This document shows, one piece after another, positions 30,401-39,645 of a DNA stretch of 64,000 nucleotides. Below the pieces are notes generated by a model that was given only the letters and a program-made list of their open reading frames with translations, did not search any database and had not been told where the DNA came from. Source of the DNA: Finegoldia magna (GTDB taxonomy: Bacteria > Bacillota > Clostridia > Tissierellales > Peptoniphilaceae). Positions within the stretch are counted from its first letter, which is position 1. Each line of letters starts with the position of its first letter. The position numbers and the translations under genes were made by a program. The DNA lies in contig NZ_QGTH01000001.1 of the NCBI RefSeq assembly GCF_003182075.1, positions 1 to 64,000 of the forward strand, written 5' to 3'.

Positions 30401-33400
30401 ACTTAGTAGCTTTTATCAAAATTGATGAAAGTTCAGAAAATTTTACCAAAAAAATAAACTTAGAAGAGACCAGTGTAAGTTTTGTTGAAACTCCGAAGAG
30501 TATACCATCTAATGATGTAATATCTCAGAATAAATCCATAGACAAAATCGTGATGAACATGGTTATGGATATTCTAAGAAATATAGGCGTAGATTTCAGT
30601 AATAGAGAATACTACATTGAAGATATCTATAAACTTACTGACATGTCTGAGTTGAGTATGTTTATCGTTAAAATTTGGATGAAAGAATTATTAAATAATA
30701 ATTACTTAAAGTTAAATGATGGAAGATATAGTTTGGCAGAGCTCAAAAGAATTCCAGAATACAGTGATCAAAGAGAAATTACGAGAAGAATTAATAGCTT
30801 AAAACCAACCCTATTAAAAATTCTAGAAGGTGAAAAAGACCCAGTTGAGCTTTTATACACTGAGGACAATCAATTTAACTTAACGAAACTTACAGAAAAT
30901 CTTATGGGATATAAGGAATCTATAGAAAGTATTATTTCGTCAATTAAGAAATATAAAGGGATAAATTCAAATGAAAAAATTAGAGTTTTAGAATATGGAA
31001 CTAGGGATGCCAACTTAACGAAGAAATTATTTGAAAACCTAAAAGATTATGTTAGCGAATATGTATACGCAGACAATACTGTATATTCAAAAGCGGGGTT
31101 ATCAGAGCTTGACGACTGCAATAAATTTAAATATATGTATATAAAAGATCTATATGCCAATAAATCTAATGAGAATTATTTTGACGTAGTAATTACGATT
31201 AATTCTATCCATAGAAATGTAGATGTTAATTTATTTTTAGAGAAAATACAATCTATTTTAAACCCAAATGGCATCCTCATAGGACATGAAATACAAGACA
31301 AGAATTTACTTCATATTATCACCGCAGATGTTATGAATCAAGAATCTTTCAAAGCCTTAAACATAAAACAACATATTAATCCTGACTACAAAATAGTATA
31401 TTTAACAAATCAAGAAGATTCAAAAAACTTGAACTTTAGTACATTTGTATTACAAAACAAAAGGAATGAAAAAGTAACTTTCGACAAACTAAAGAATCAT
31501 TTATATAAAGAAATCCCTAATTATATGGTTCCAACATCATTTTATAAAGTATTTGAGATACCATTAAATAAAAATGGGAAAGTAGATAGAAAAAAACTAA
31601 AAAGCAATATTACAAATGATATTAATAAAACGTTAAATGCTTCTCCTAATGAGGGTACTCAAAACAATGAAATGGAAGGAAAAATTTTGGAAATATGGAA
31701 AAACAGTTTAAGTAATCAAGATATAGTAATTACCGACAACTATTTTTCTATAGGAGGCGACTCGTTGGTTGCAACGTCAATTATCGGGAAAATAAGAAGT
31801 GAGTTGGGATACGAACTATCAGTTAAGGATATTTTTGAAAATCCTACAGTAACTAAATTAAGTCAACTAATTAAAAATAGCCAAACTATAAAAAAAGTCG
31901 ATATTAATGATCTAGACATAATAATATCAGACAAAGAAAATTTATATGAGACTTTTCCATTAACTGATGTGCAAATGGCTTATTGGATTGGGAGACAAGG
32001 TGCGTATGAGCTAGGAGATGTTTCAACTCATTGTTATTTTGAGTTTGATTGCGAAAATCTCCACATTGGTAAACTTCAAAATGTATTAAACGACATGATA
32101 AATTATCACCCGGCATTAAGGACAGTAATACTCAGATCTGGAGAGCAACAAGTTATTAAAAATCCCCCAAGAGTGCTTATTGAAATCAATGAACTAACCT
32201 TACTAAATGAAAGTGATAGAGAGAAAGCCTTGATGCAAATTAGAGATTCACTGTCTCACAGAGTCATAGACTTAAGTAAAATTCCAACGTTCGATTTTAA
32301 AGTTGCCAAATATTGTGATAATAAATGCAGAATATGCATAGGAATAGATAACACAATACTTGATGGTTGGAGTATGTATAATTTTTTAGATGAAATGAAT
32401 GCAAGGTATAAAGGGGAGTTTGTTGAAGAAAATATAGATATATCTTTTAGAGACTATGTTTTATATAAAGAGCAGAGAAATAAAGCTAACTATGCTCGAG
32501 ATAAGACCTATTGGCAAAACAGAATAGAGTCATTTCCTGATGCTCCACTATTTAATTTTATGCAGAAAGAATCCAATAAATTTATTCAAAAATTCAAGCG
32601 AAAGGAAAAGACTATCGGTAAAAGTATTTGGCTAAACATTAAAAATATAGCAAACGCTAACAATATAACCCCAACGGTTTTAATTCTTTCCATATTCGCT
32701 ACTATAATCAATAAATATAGCGAAAAAAGCGAATTTACTATAAATATGACTCAATTTTCAAGAGAGGATATGAATTCTAAATTTTTTAAAGTTATGGGTG
32801 ATTTTACGGATTTAAATTTACTTGAGGTAAAATTAAATGAAGATACCACAATTGTTGAAAATGCCAGAAATATCCAGTATCAGTTTCTTTCCGATATGGA
32901 ACATACATCATATAGTATTTTAGAATTTCTAAGAGATTTAAGAGATAAAAAGGAGAAGTGTGATGTAGCGAGAGTAGTTTTTACGAGTGGCTTAGGAATT
33001 AATAAAAGTAGAAGCAAAGATTTTTTAGGAACTTTAAATTATATGTTAAGTCAAACGCCTCAAATATGGTTAGATCATCAAATAATGGAAATAGATGGAA
33101 ACTTGGTATTGGCTTGGGATTATGTCGGGGAATTATTTGATGAATCTAAAATGGGGGTTTGTTTTAATGACTATGTAAAAGCCATTACAGAAGTGTCTAT
33201 AAATGGAGATATGAAAGTTAAAAATTTATACACAACAATAACAAAAAATCATAGGTTTGAAAACACTGCGGAAAATATTAATGGAGAAGTATGTGAAACA
33301 ATATTTAATTTGAAGTGTTTAGACAAAAATAAAATAACAAACGAAAAAGAGGCTGAACTGCTCAGTACTGATTTAGTAAAAATAATAAGAGAGATATTTA

Positions 33401-33594
33401 TGGAGATTTTAGAGTGCAATGAGATAGAATCTGATGACAACTTTTTTTCTCTTGGCGGAAACTCATTGAATATGATTCAACTTTCTAATAAATTATCAGA
33501 AGAATTTGGATATCAGCTAAATTTTAGTGATTTTTTTGAAAAACCTACGATATCCTATATAGCTTCTGAAGTTATCGGGAACTACAAAAGATAA
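27436..33594 (+). CDS. HMWP2-like NRPS: ArCP-Cy-A(MT-like)-PCP-Cy-PCP
   Basis: 2052 residues, close to HMWP2 of yersiniabactin in length and order. The aryl carrier is residues 5-75 (S40 in GITSIKV). Cyclization domain 1 has D228-x4-D233-xx-S236. The adenylation domain starts near 560, with TSGTTGVPKG near 700; specificity residues D746, L747, Y750, I850 and W851 match the cysteine code. A methyltransferase-like insert (about 1020-1330) sits before the A10 motif, and its SAM loop is degenerate (VLEYGTRDANLT), as in the embedded epimerase-type domains of PchE/HMWP2. PCP1 has S1443, cyclization domain 2 has D1638-x4-D1643-xx-S1646, and PCP2 has S2010. It would join salicylate to two cysteines as thiazoline rings. 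Its single A domain probably also loads the carriers on the other proteins. Confidence 0.94.
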   Translation: MTLIKNKNEIISSLESYLKEQLDIETIDKNVNLKELGITSIKVMKVASKLKKNGLNINFGKLMGNPTLAHWEQLITDNNFVQKESYYINENNQNEEFPLTDVQYSYFIGREDEQTLGGVSCHAYIEIDGENIDEVKLENAWNKLQYRHPMLRARFTEDGKQEILDKPFSEEIEVFDLSNLDDEENKIRLDEIRENLSHRKLRVEMGEVAGLKLANLSQNKNKIFFDLDLLVADVMSLSFILKELGELYLGKELDNLNNYTFKDYINNLEVDSEIYKKDQEFWKEKIDSFEIERPNLPLKKAPEQIKETRFTRRKRVIEKDKWSKIKELAASYKSTPSMVLLTAYALILERWTNQDKFFINLPLFNRDLSNENLKDMVADFTNILLVEHERKNDTSFLETLNRISETFIDNASHSSYSGVQVQRDISKSQGTSLNVSPVVFACNIDYPLETEISRKALGKITYMVSQTPGVWLDFQSYIKDGDLVLCWDSVDELFPEKMLDDMLNSLEEQLLILTEKENWESKFDVLSENQKLAREKELKSILPLNFPDERLYDGFIKNVKENPEKIAIIDSESKEEISYIDLYEKSLNVAGYLKENGIKKGDYVGITLPRSSKQIYAIFGILFSGAAYVAVGINQPSERRTKIYEQIGIKFVISENKTIENCKLDTGEVSLIDLDKAIDKSLGLDKPIEVSPFDSAYIIMTSGTTGVPKGVEIMHTSAINTINDLNEKYSINSNDTLLMVSAIDFDLSVYDIFGILGVGGTLITTNEDNYRNPDEWIRIIEKYNVSVWDSVPILFDMLVTMAEGEKKNLPLRIVMLSGDWIAKDLPGRFYSISNNNAIVVAMGGATEASIWSNYLNVPRTIPQDWISIPYGKALKNQVYRVVDELGRNCPNHVMGELLIGGVGVAKGYYGDRELTEKKFLKKDGIRWYKTGDNGRTWDDGTIEFLGRKDTQVKIKGHRIELGEIEDAIRKYGGVDNVFVDVFERGNSKNLVAFIKIDESSENFTKKINLEETSVSFVETPKSIPSNDVISQNKSIDKIVMNMVMDILRNIGVDFSNREYYIEDIYKLTDMSELSMFIVKIWMKELLNNNYLKLNDGRYSLAELKRIPEYSDQREITRRINSLKPTLLKILEGEKDPVELLYTEDNQFNLTKLTENLMGYKESIESIISSIKKYKGINSNEKIRVLEYGTRDANLTKKLFENLKDYVSEYVYADNTVYSKAGLSELDDCNKFKYMYIKDLYANKSNENYFDVVITINSIHRNVDVNLFLEKIQSILNPNGILIGHEIQDKNLLHIITADVMNQESFKALNIKQHINPDYKIVYLTNQEDSKNLNFSTFVLQNKRNEKVTFDKLKNHLYKEIPNYMVPTSFYKVFEIPLNKNGKVDRKKLKSNITNDINKTLNASPNEGTQNNEMEGKILEIWKNSLSNQDIVITDNYFSIGGDSLVATSIIGKIRSELGYELSVKDIFENPTVTKLSQLIKNSQTIKKVDINDLDIIISDKENLYETFPLTDVQMAYWIGRQGAYELGDVSTHCYFEFDCENLHIGKLQNVLNDMINYHPALRTVILRSGEQQVIKNPPRVLIEINELTLLNESDREKALMQIRDSLSHRVIDLSKIPTFDFKVAKYCDNKCRICIGIDNTILDGWSMYNFLDEMNARYKGEFVEENIDISFRDYVLYKEQRNKANYARDKTYWQNRIESFPDAPLFNFMQKESNKFIQKFKRKEKTIGKSIWLNIKNIANANNITPTVLILSIFATIINKYSEKSEFTINMTQFSREDMNSKFFKVMGDFTDLNLLEVKLNEDTTIVENARNIQYQFLSDMEHTSYSILEFLRDLRDKKEKCDVARVVFTSGLGINKSRSKDFLGTLNYMLSQTPQIWLDHQIMEIDGNLVLAWDYVGELFDESKMGVCFNDYVKAITEVSINGDMKVKNLYTTITKNHRFENTAENINGEVCETIFNLKCLDKNKITNEKEAELLSTDLVKIIREIFMEILECNEIESDDNFFSLGGNSLNMIQLSNKLSEEFGYQLNFSDFFEKPTISYIASEVIGNYKR

Positions 33595-33613
33595 TATGAA
33601 CGAGGGTTAGAAA

Positions 33614-34672
33614 ATGAGATTTAAAGTTTTGGTGTGTGGGACTACTTTTGGTCAGTCTTACATGAGAGCAATTAGCGAAAACGAAAATTTAGAATTAGTT
33701 GGAATTTATGCGAATGGTAGTAAAAGATCTATTGATTGTTCAAAAAAATATAACGTGCCTCTATTTAAAAATGTAACTTCTTTGCCTTTTGACATTGATA
33801 TGGCTTTTGTAATAGTAAAATCGTCAGTACTAGGAGGAGAAGGAACAAAAATCGCCAAGCAACTATTAAATAGGGGGATTCACGTTATGCAAGAGCATCC
33901 TATAAATTATAACGAGATATCAGAATGCTGTAGAATAGCGGTTAAAAATAAAGTTTGTTATAAAGTGGGAGATTTATATCCATTTTTAGAATCCATAAAA
34001 AAATTTTGTGATACAAGCCTTTTTTTGAATACAAATGATAGATTTAAATATGCAAGTATAATTTCTTCATCACAGGGGTTGTATTCGCTTTCTGCTATAT
34101 TAGCCAATTCGCTTAGTAATTATAGAAATTTTACAATTGATGACAGGGAAACTAAAATAAACTATCCCTTCACAAAATTAAAGCTCACTAATGGAGAGGA
34201 AGATATTTTTTTACAAATTCACAACGAAGTTTCTGAAAATGATGGGAATAATCATATGCATCTGCTACATAGGATGATATTTTTTTATGATTCTGGGAGG
34301 TTAGAATTAAATGATACATTTGGTGGTTTATGTTGGAGAAGCAGAATGAATATATCTGAATCAGATGTTTATCAAAAGAAGACTAAGCATGATTATGATT
34401 TTCGACCAATGAGTATAAACTTGATAAAAGAAGAAGAAAATTCTTACGATGAATTATTGAGAACAATATTTCCAAATGCTATTGAAAAACAAATTGAAGA
34501 ATTCATAAAAGAAATAAGAAAAGGAACAATGGATATAGCAGTATTGCAGAAAGAAATTTTGATTTCTGAGAAATGGAGTGTTTTAAGTTCTGTAATCGGA
34601 TTCCCTAAATTGGTTAACTTCAGTGCTAATTATATAGATTATACACCAATGCTAAAAAGAGGTGAAGAATGA
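33614..34672 (+). CDS. Thiazolinyl imide reductase (Irp3/YbtU/PchG family), copy 1
   Basis: 352 residues. It begins with the NAD(P)-binding VLVCGTTFGQ and keeps VVKSSVLGGEGT-type and MQEHP motifs seen in Irp3. These enzymes reduce a carrier-bound thiazoline to a thiazolidine. It follows the HMWP2-like gene by 19 bases and overlaps the next gene (ATGA). A second member of the family is encoded at 38626. This copy keeps the QEHP histidine considered important in Irp3, and has a more divergent C-terminal half. Both copies may act, on different rings. Confidence 0.88.
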   Translation: MRFKVLVCGTTFGQSYMRAISENENLELVGIYANGSKRSIDCSKKYNVPLFKNVTSLPFDIDMAFVIVKSSVLGGEGTKIAKQLLNRGIHVMQEHPINYNEISECCRIAVKNKVCYKVGDLYPFLESIKKFCDTSLFLNTNDRFKYASIISSSQGLYSLSAILANSLSNYRNFTIDDRETKINYPFTKLKLTNGEEDIFLQIHNEVSENDGNNHMHLLHRMIFFYDSGRLELNDTFGGLCWRSRMNISESDVYQKKTKHDYDFRPMSINLIKEEENSYDELLRTIFPNAIEKQIEEFIKEIRKGTMDIAVLQKEILISEKWSVLSSVIGFPKLVNFSANYIDYTPMLKRGEE

Positions 34673-36120
34673 AGGGCAGTAGGCATACAAACGATCTGGA
34701 TACGTTTAACTATTTAAATGAATTAAAAAAGAAAGGGATCTGGCTTTATATTGATGGAGAAAAACTAAAATATAAGGCTATAAAAAATATTCTAGATAGT
34801 GGCGTTTTACATGAGATAAAGTCAAATAAAGAAAGAATTATAAAGTTTCTAAATTTAGAAAAAGAAAATTCAGTAAGCTTAAGTCAGTTACAGCTGGCCT
34901 ATATGGCTGGACAAATAGAAGATCAACGATTAAATAATGTTAATGCACATTATTATATTGAGTTTTTAAGAGATTCAATTGATATAAAAAGGCTTGAAGA
35001 ATCTTTAAATATTTTAATCCAAAGAAATGATGTTTTAAGGTTAATTATCAAATCTAAAGGGGAAGGATTAATACTTAACACCGTTCCTAGATATAAAATT
35101 AAAACTTATGAATTTACTAAATATATAGATAAACTTAATATAAGGGAAAGTATGATGCACAGATTGTATCCTTATGATTCATGGCCGATGTTTCATTTAG
35201 AAGTAGGGAAAAGTAAGGTACATGAGGATGTTTTACATTTTAGCTTTGACTGTTCAATTTTAGATGCTTGGTGTGCAGGAAAATTAGTATCAGATTTATT
35301 TTCGATATATGTAGGACAAAAGGTCGCTTATCCAAGGTATTCATATAAGCAATATGTTAACGAACTTTGTAATTTGAGAAATAAGAGTGTAGAGACTATA
35401 AAAAATGCTGATAGATATTGGACGGACAGAATAGTTAATATAAGTGATGGGCCTAAATTGGAATATAAACTAGAGCTAAAAAACCTAGAATCCACTACGT
35501 TTGTTAGGCAGGAGTATACTTTTGATACAGTAATTGTGGGAAAATTGGAAAAATTTTCTAAAGAAAATCATGTAACGCTTACCGCTGTTATCATGACTGT
35601 TTATTTGGAAACTTTATCAAAAGTAAGCTCAGAGAAAAATCTTACAATAAATATAACTATGTTTGGAAAACTACCTTTAGACAAGCATGCTGATGAGACG
35701 TTGGGTGAATTTACCAATGTAGGTTTAATTGAATATAAAGATGAAAGTATTAATTTTATAGATACAGTTATAAAGACCCAGTACCAAATTTTTAAACTAT
35801 TGGAATTTAGAGAGTATGAAGGAATAAACATATTAAATAAAGCAAAACGTCTAAACTTGTTTTTTCCGGCAGTAATGACATGTATGATAGGCGAGAATTA
35901 TAAATCTACTCTAAATGGATTCAGAGAAATATATTCATTGAGTCAGACTCCACAAGTAACTATTGATCACCACGTAAGGATAATTGATGGGGAGATGAGG
36001 ATTTCTTTTGATTATATAGAAGAGCTATTCAATCAGAAATACATAAATAATATTATAGAAATATACGTAAATCGTGTAAATGATATATGTAATTCAAAAA
36101 ACAAAGGGGAATTTATATGA
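34669..36120 (+). CDS. Stand-alone NRPS protein: TubC-type docking domain plus cyclization domain
   Basis: 483 residues. Residues 8-60 (LNELKKKGIWLYIDGEKLKYK...) resemble the TubC N-terminal docking domain of NRPS proteins. The rest is a cyclization (Cy) domain: LSLSQLQLAYMAG-like start, and core motif D194-CSIL-D199-AW-C202. The last residue is normally serine; here it is cysteine. Later Cy motifs (SQTPQVTIDHH) are kept. There is no A or carrier domain; these seem to be supplied by the next gene, with which it overlaps (ATGA). Together they would form one extra Cy-MT-PCP module that HMWP1/HMWP2 and, as I recall it, equibactin lack. Confidence 0.85.
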   Translation: MKGSRHTNDLDTFNYLNELKKKGIWLYIDGEKLKYKAIKNILDSGVLHEIKSNKERIIKFLNLEKENSVSLSQLQLAYMAGQIEDQRLNNVNAHYYIEFLRDSIDIKRLEESLNILIQRNDVLRLIIKSKGEGLILNTVPRYKIKTYEFTKYIDKLNIRESMMHRLYPYDSWPMFHLEVGKSKVHEDVLHFSFDCSILDAWCAGKLVSDLFSIYVGQKVAYPRYSYKQYVNELCNLRNKSVETIKNADRYWTDRIVNISDGPKLEYKLELKNLESTTFVRQEYTFDTVIVGKLEKFSKENHVTLTAVIMTVYLETLSKVSSEKNLTINITMFGKLPLDKHADETLGEFTNVGLIEYKDESINFIDTVIKTQYQIFKLLEFREYEGINILNKAKRLNLFFPAVMTCMIGENYKSTLNGFREIYSLSQTPQVTIDHHVRIIDGEMRISFDYIEELFNQKYINNIIEIYVNRVNDICNSKNKGEFI

Positions 36121-37556
36121 GTAGAATAGTTGGTAAAGATTTTTTTAGTTTTAAAAAAGAGGGAGAAATAATTTTTGCTAAAATAAAAAAAATTAATAAT
36201 AAAAGTCATATTAACGAATCTCTTTTGCGTGTGAGCAAAGAAAACAAATGGACAATAATGAGAGATTATATAGCGAAAAAGTATATAAAAAACATTTTAA
36301 ATGAGATTAATCAAAATAAAATTGAAGTGGACAGTAGAAATGATAGAATAATTGATTATTGGGAAAGTTTTATCGAAGACTTCATTGAAACTGATTATTT
36401 AAATGAAACGGTCGAAAACAGCGAATTAATGATTATATTAAATAAAAAAAAGAAACTTTTTATTGAAGTATTAAAGAATAAAGACAACAGATATCTTTTG
36501 TTAACGGATAGGGATTTATCCCCTGAAAAATTAAGCTATAATGAGTTGAGTTTAAAAAAAGCATATGAAACAATGATTAACCAAATGAAAAATCACAATG
36601 AAGAGAAATCAAAAAAAATTGGGGTGGTAAATCCAGGTCAAGGTTTATTTTTAGAATATCTACTATCAGAAGTCAAATCTGTTAAGCAGGTAGATTTAAT
36701 AGGTTTCACTTCGTTACTTTTAGATAATCTAAAGAAAAAGTATGGGGATATTATATTTTCAAAATTGGAATTTAATGAAGAGTTTATATCTGGCGATATG
36801 TTAGGGCAATACGACTATTTGATTATGCCGAATACGGCACACCATTTTGAAAACTTAAAAAATGTAGTGAGCCTATTAAATTTAACATTGAAAAAAGCTG
36901 GGGAGTTTCATATCATTGATTTTCATAAAATGGACTCAATGTCTACTCTAATAGCTATTTTCTTTCAGGAAAAACACTTATATGCCAGAAATAAAATACG
37001 AGATGAATTTTTTTATAAATCACAATATATAAAAAAAATAGCAGATTATCTATATATTGATCCGAATGGGAGTTATATAGATAACAATGAGAGAGTTTTT
37101 CATGTGTGTTTTAAAAATAAAGGGGATTATAAAAATGAGGTTGAAAATATAGCTGAGAAATACAATATCTCAAAAAGAAGTATTGTTGTTTCAAATGGGA
37201 ATAACATAGAGGTAAATGTGTTAAAAAATCAATTTGACACTAAACAAATTATTTACCAAGAGTCAAATAGCGAAATTCTAGAAGAGGAGGACGTGAATTT
37301 TAAAAAACTGAGAAATATTTGGGAAGAAAATCTAAATTTTGAAGGGGAGATAAATAAGACTTCTAACTATTTTCAATTAGGAGGGGACAGTATGTCCGCA
37401 ACTAGATTAGCAAGGAGTATATCAAATGAGTTAAATTATGAAATAAGTCTTTCTGAAATATTTACTAACTCGGTATTTCAAGATATGTTAACCTTAGTAG
37501 AAGAAAAAATTAGCATCGATGATATAGATAAGACTATAGTTGAAGGTGAGATATGA
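36117..37556 (+). CDS. Methyltransferase/epimerase-like domain plus peptidyl carrier domain
   Basis: 479 residues. Residues 60-330 resemble the methyltransferase-type inserts of thiazoline-forming NRPSs, but the SAM loop is degenerate (VVNPGQGLFLEYLL instead of the E-x-G-x-G-x-G pattern), so methylation is doubtful and an epimerase-like or structural role is possible. Residues 390-465 are a carrier domain with the phosphopantetheine serine S425 (LGGDSMSATRL). Gene overlaps on both sides (ATGA upstream, ATGA downstream) couple it to the Cy protein and to the next reductase-like protein. It has no A domain, so cysteine must be loaded in trans. Confidence 0.8.
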   Translation: MSRIVGKDFFSFKKEGEIIFAKIKKINNKSHINESLLRVSKENKWTIMRDYIAKKYIKNILNEINQNKIEVDSRNDRIIDYWESFIEDFIETDYLNETVENSELMIILNKKKKLFIEVLKNKDNRYLLLTDRDLSPEKLSYNELSLKKAYETMINQMKNHNEEKSKKIGVVNPGQGLFLEYLLSEVKSVKQVDLIGFTSLLLDNLKKKYGDIIFSKLEFNEEFISGDMLGQYDYLIMPNTAHHFENLKNVVSLLNLTLKKAGEFHIIDFHKMDSMSTLIAIFFQEKHLYARNKIRDEFFYKSQYIKKIADYLYIDPNGSYIDNNERVFHVCFKNKGDYKNEVENIAEKYNISKRSIVVSNGNNIEVNVLKNQFDTKQIIYQESNSEILEEEDVNFKKLRNIWEENLNFEGEINKTSNYFQLGGDSMSATRLARSISNELNYEISLSEIFTNSVFQDMLTLVEEKISIDDIDKTIVEGEI

Positions 37557-38623
37557 TAGGCATAATTGGTGTGAGTGGCGAAGTAGGCACGTTATGTTAT
37601 AAATTATTAGTAAATTCTGGATTGGGGGGCATTATAGGAGGAGTAAGAAATAAACAATTATTAAATGAGGATGATATCAATTATGAATATATTGACTTAA
37701 TGGACAAAAGGTCGTGTTTTGACTTTGTTAAACGATGTGACTTCGTAATAAATTGTGCTACAGCAAATCATAAAGGAATATATAATTTAGTTGAAGCTGT
37801 GGAATTTTGTGGCAAAATACTTTTTGATTTGACTTATTACGAAGGGTTTAAATTACCTAAAGTTAGCAACGCATCAATATATCATGGTATTGGACTTTCT
37901 CCCGGGCTTACGGAAGCACTACCTAAGATTATGTTGGAAAAATTTGATTCAATAATACATTTTGACTTGTACTATGTTGCAATGGATATATTTTCCTATT
38001 CAGCAGCAAAGTCATATTTAGAATACATCGAAAGCGTAGATATTTACCCTATGACTGAAATAAAAGACGGTAGGTTACAAGCAGTTAGTAGCAATGAAAA
38101 AGCTATTCAATTTAATATTATTCAAAAAGAACTGGAAAAGATTCCGTATATGGACAGCAGATCAATTTCTACATGTGAAAGATTAGGAATCGAAAATGCT
38201 AGATACAGCATATGCATTCCGTATGGCGAAACATATAAATTCTTAATGGAAAGAAAGAAATATAAAAAGGGTCTAGATTATAAAATAGGAAAACTTGTAG
38301 AAGCATCTATGATAGATAGACAACTTTATCCTTTAGATTCATTTATTATAGCTGATATAAATGGAGTATATGAAAAAAAGGAAAGAAAAAGTTGCGTAGT
38401 TATTAAAAGCAGTTCATCTTTAAAAATCACTGTTGATGTGGTTATTTCTGTATTAGTGTTGGTGAAGAAAACTCAATTGCATTGTGGAATTTATGATATC
38501 ACAGATTTAAATAAGCTAGGAACACTTCTTGATATTATGTCTAGCATAGATCCTGAATTATATATCAACATATTTGATGATAAGTCAGTTTTTGAAATAA
38601 TTCAGTCAGAGGGGGAAATATAA
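37553..38623 (+). CDS. Saccharopine-dehydrogenase-like NAD(P)-binding oxidoreductase
   Basis: 356 residues. It starts with a Rossmann fold (IGIIGVSGEVGTLCYKLL) followed by DFVINCAT and a FDLTYYEGF...GIGLSPGLTEALPKIML segment, the layout of saccharopine-dehydrogenase-like proteins. It overlaps the carrier protein gene and lies two bases before the second imide reductase, so it is embedded in the biosynthetic operon. Related folds include opine dehydrogenases of staphylopine-type metallophores, but I cannot assign a substrate. It could reduce an imine or a carrier-bound intermediate. I know of no equivalent in yersiniabactin or pyochelin loci. Confidence 0.6.
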   Translation: MIGIIGVSGEVGTLCYKLLVNSGLGGIIGGVRNKQLLNEDDINYEYIDLMDKRSCFDFVKRCDFVINCATANHKGIYNLVEAVEFCGKILFDLTYYEGFKLPKVSNASIYHGIGLSPGLTEALPKIMLEKFDSIIHFDLYYVAMDIFSYSAAKSYLEYIESVDIYPMTEIKDGRLQAVSSNEKAIQFNIIQKELEKIPYMDSRSISTCERLGIENARYSICIPYGETYKFLMERKKYKKGLDYKIGKLVEASMIDRQLYPLDSFIIADINGVYEKKERKSCVVIKSSSSLKITVDVVISVLVLVKKTQLHCGIYDITDLNKLGTLLDIMSSIDPELYINIFDDKSVFEIIQSEGEI

Positions 38624-38625
38624 AA

Positions 38626-39645
38626 ATGATTTCAAAAAAAACGAATGTTCTAGTTTGTGGAACGAGATTTGGAGAATATTATATAAAAGCTCTTCGTAGG
38701 GACTATGAAAGATTTAATATAGTAGGTATTTTATCCAGAGGCAGCGAACATTCTGAGCATATTGCAGAGAAATATGGATTAAAAACATATAAAGAAGTAA
38801 AAAAATTACCAAAAGATATTGACTTAGCGTGTGTAATTATAAGGTCTGAAGGTGTTGGTGGAGAAGGAACTAAATTAAGTAAAGAGTTATTAAGCCGAAA
38901 TATAAATGTTATACAAGAGCAACCAATTCATCAAAAATATCTTTTGGAATGTTACAAACAAGCAAAACAAAGAGGGTTATTGTTTATGGTGTCAAATTTC
39001 TATATTCACTTGCCGAATATAGAAACGTTTATAAAAAAATCTATTGAAATGGCTAAGGATTCTAAAATGAAATATTTAAGTATGATGCTATCGACACAAA
39101 TATCTTTTACTGGCTGGCATATTTTATTATTATCAGGTATTTGGGGAGAAGTTCATAGTTTGCAAGTTCTTAAAAAAGGACATGGCCCATTTGATATAAT
39201 TAGTGGATATATAGGGAAAATACCAATAACTATTGAATTAAACAATATGGTAAATTCTCAGGATCCAAATGTAGATATGGAAATCATGCATAGATTTTGT
39301 ACTTTCTACAGTGTTGGAAACTTAATGTTAGAAGATACTTTTGGACCTGTTGCGTGGAGAACCAAAACTTTTATAGAGAATGAATTAACTTCTAAACACT
39401 CCTACGAGGTAAATCCCTATTTAAGTCTGTACGATTATGGATCTTCAAATATTAAAGAGATTTTTGAAACCAGTTGGATTGAAGCTATAAAGAAAGAAAT
39501 ATTGCTAGCTTGTAGGTATATAGAGATGGGCGGATGCCAAGCTTCGAGAGTTCAAGGAGAATTAATTGCTACAAAAAATTGGGAGAAGATGATTAGAAGT
39601 GCAGGATTTGCTCAAATTAACACAACTAGTGGGAGGAAACAATGA
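38626..39645 (+). CDS. Thiazolinyl imide reductase, copy 2
   Basis: 339 residues, same family as the protein at 33614: VLVCGTRFGEYYIKAL, RSEGVGGEGTKLSKELL, then VIQEQPIHQKYL. Here the QEHP histidine of the first copy is glutamine (QEQP), but FYIHLPN and the C-terminal half are closer to typical Irp3/PchG. It sits directly before the terminal synthetase, where the equibactin-type locus is expected to carry its single reductase. Two reductases imply two reduced rings, or division of labour between the normal and extra modules. Confidence 0.9.
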   Translation: MISKKTNVLVCGTRFGEYYIKALRRDYERFNIVGILSRGSEHSEHIAEKYGLKTYKEVKKLPKDIDLACVIIRSEGVGGEGTKLSKELLSRNINVIQEQPIHQKYLLECYKQAKQRGLLFMVSNFYIHLPNIETFIKKSIEMAKDSKMKYLSMMLSTQISFTGWHILLLSGIWGEVHSLQVLKKGHGPFDIISGYIGKIPITIELNNMVNSQDPNVDMEIMHRFCTFYSVGNLMLEDTFGPVAWRTKTFIENELTSKHSYEVNPYLSLYDYGSSNIKEIFETSWIEAIKKEILLACRYIEMGGCQASRVQGELIATKNWEKMIRSAGFAQINTTSGRKQ

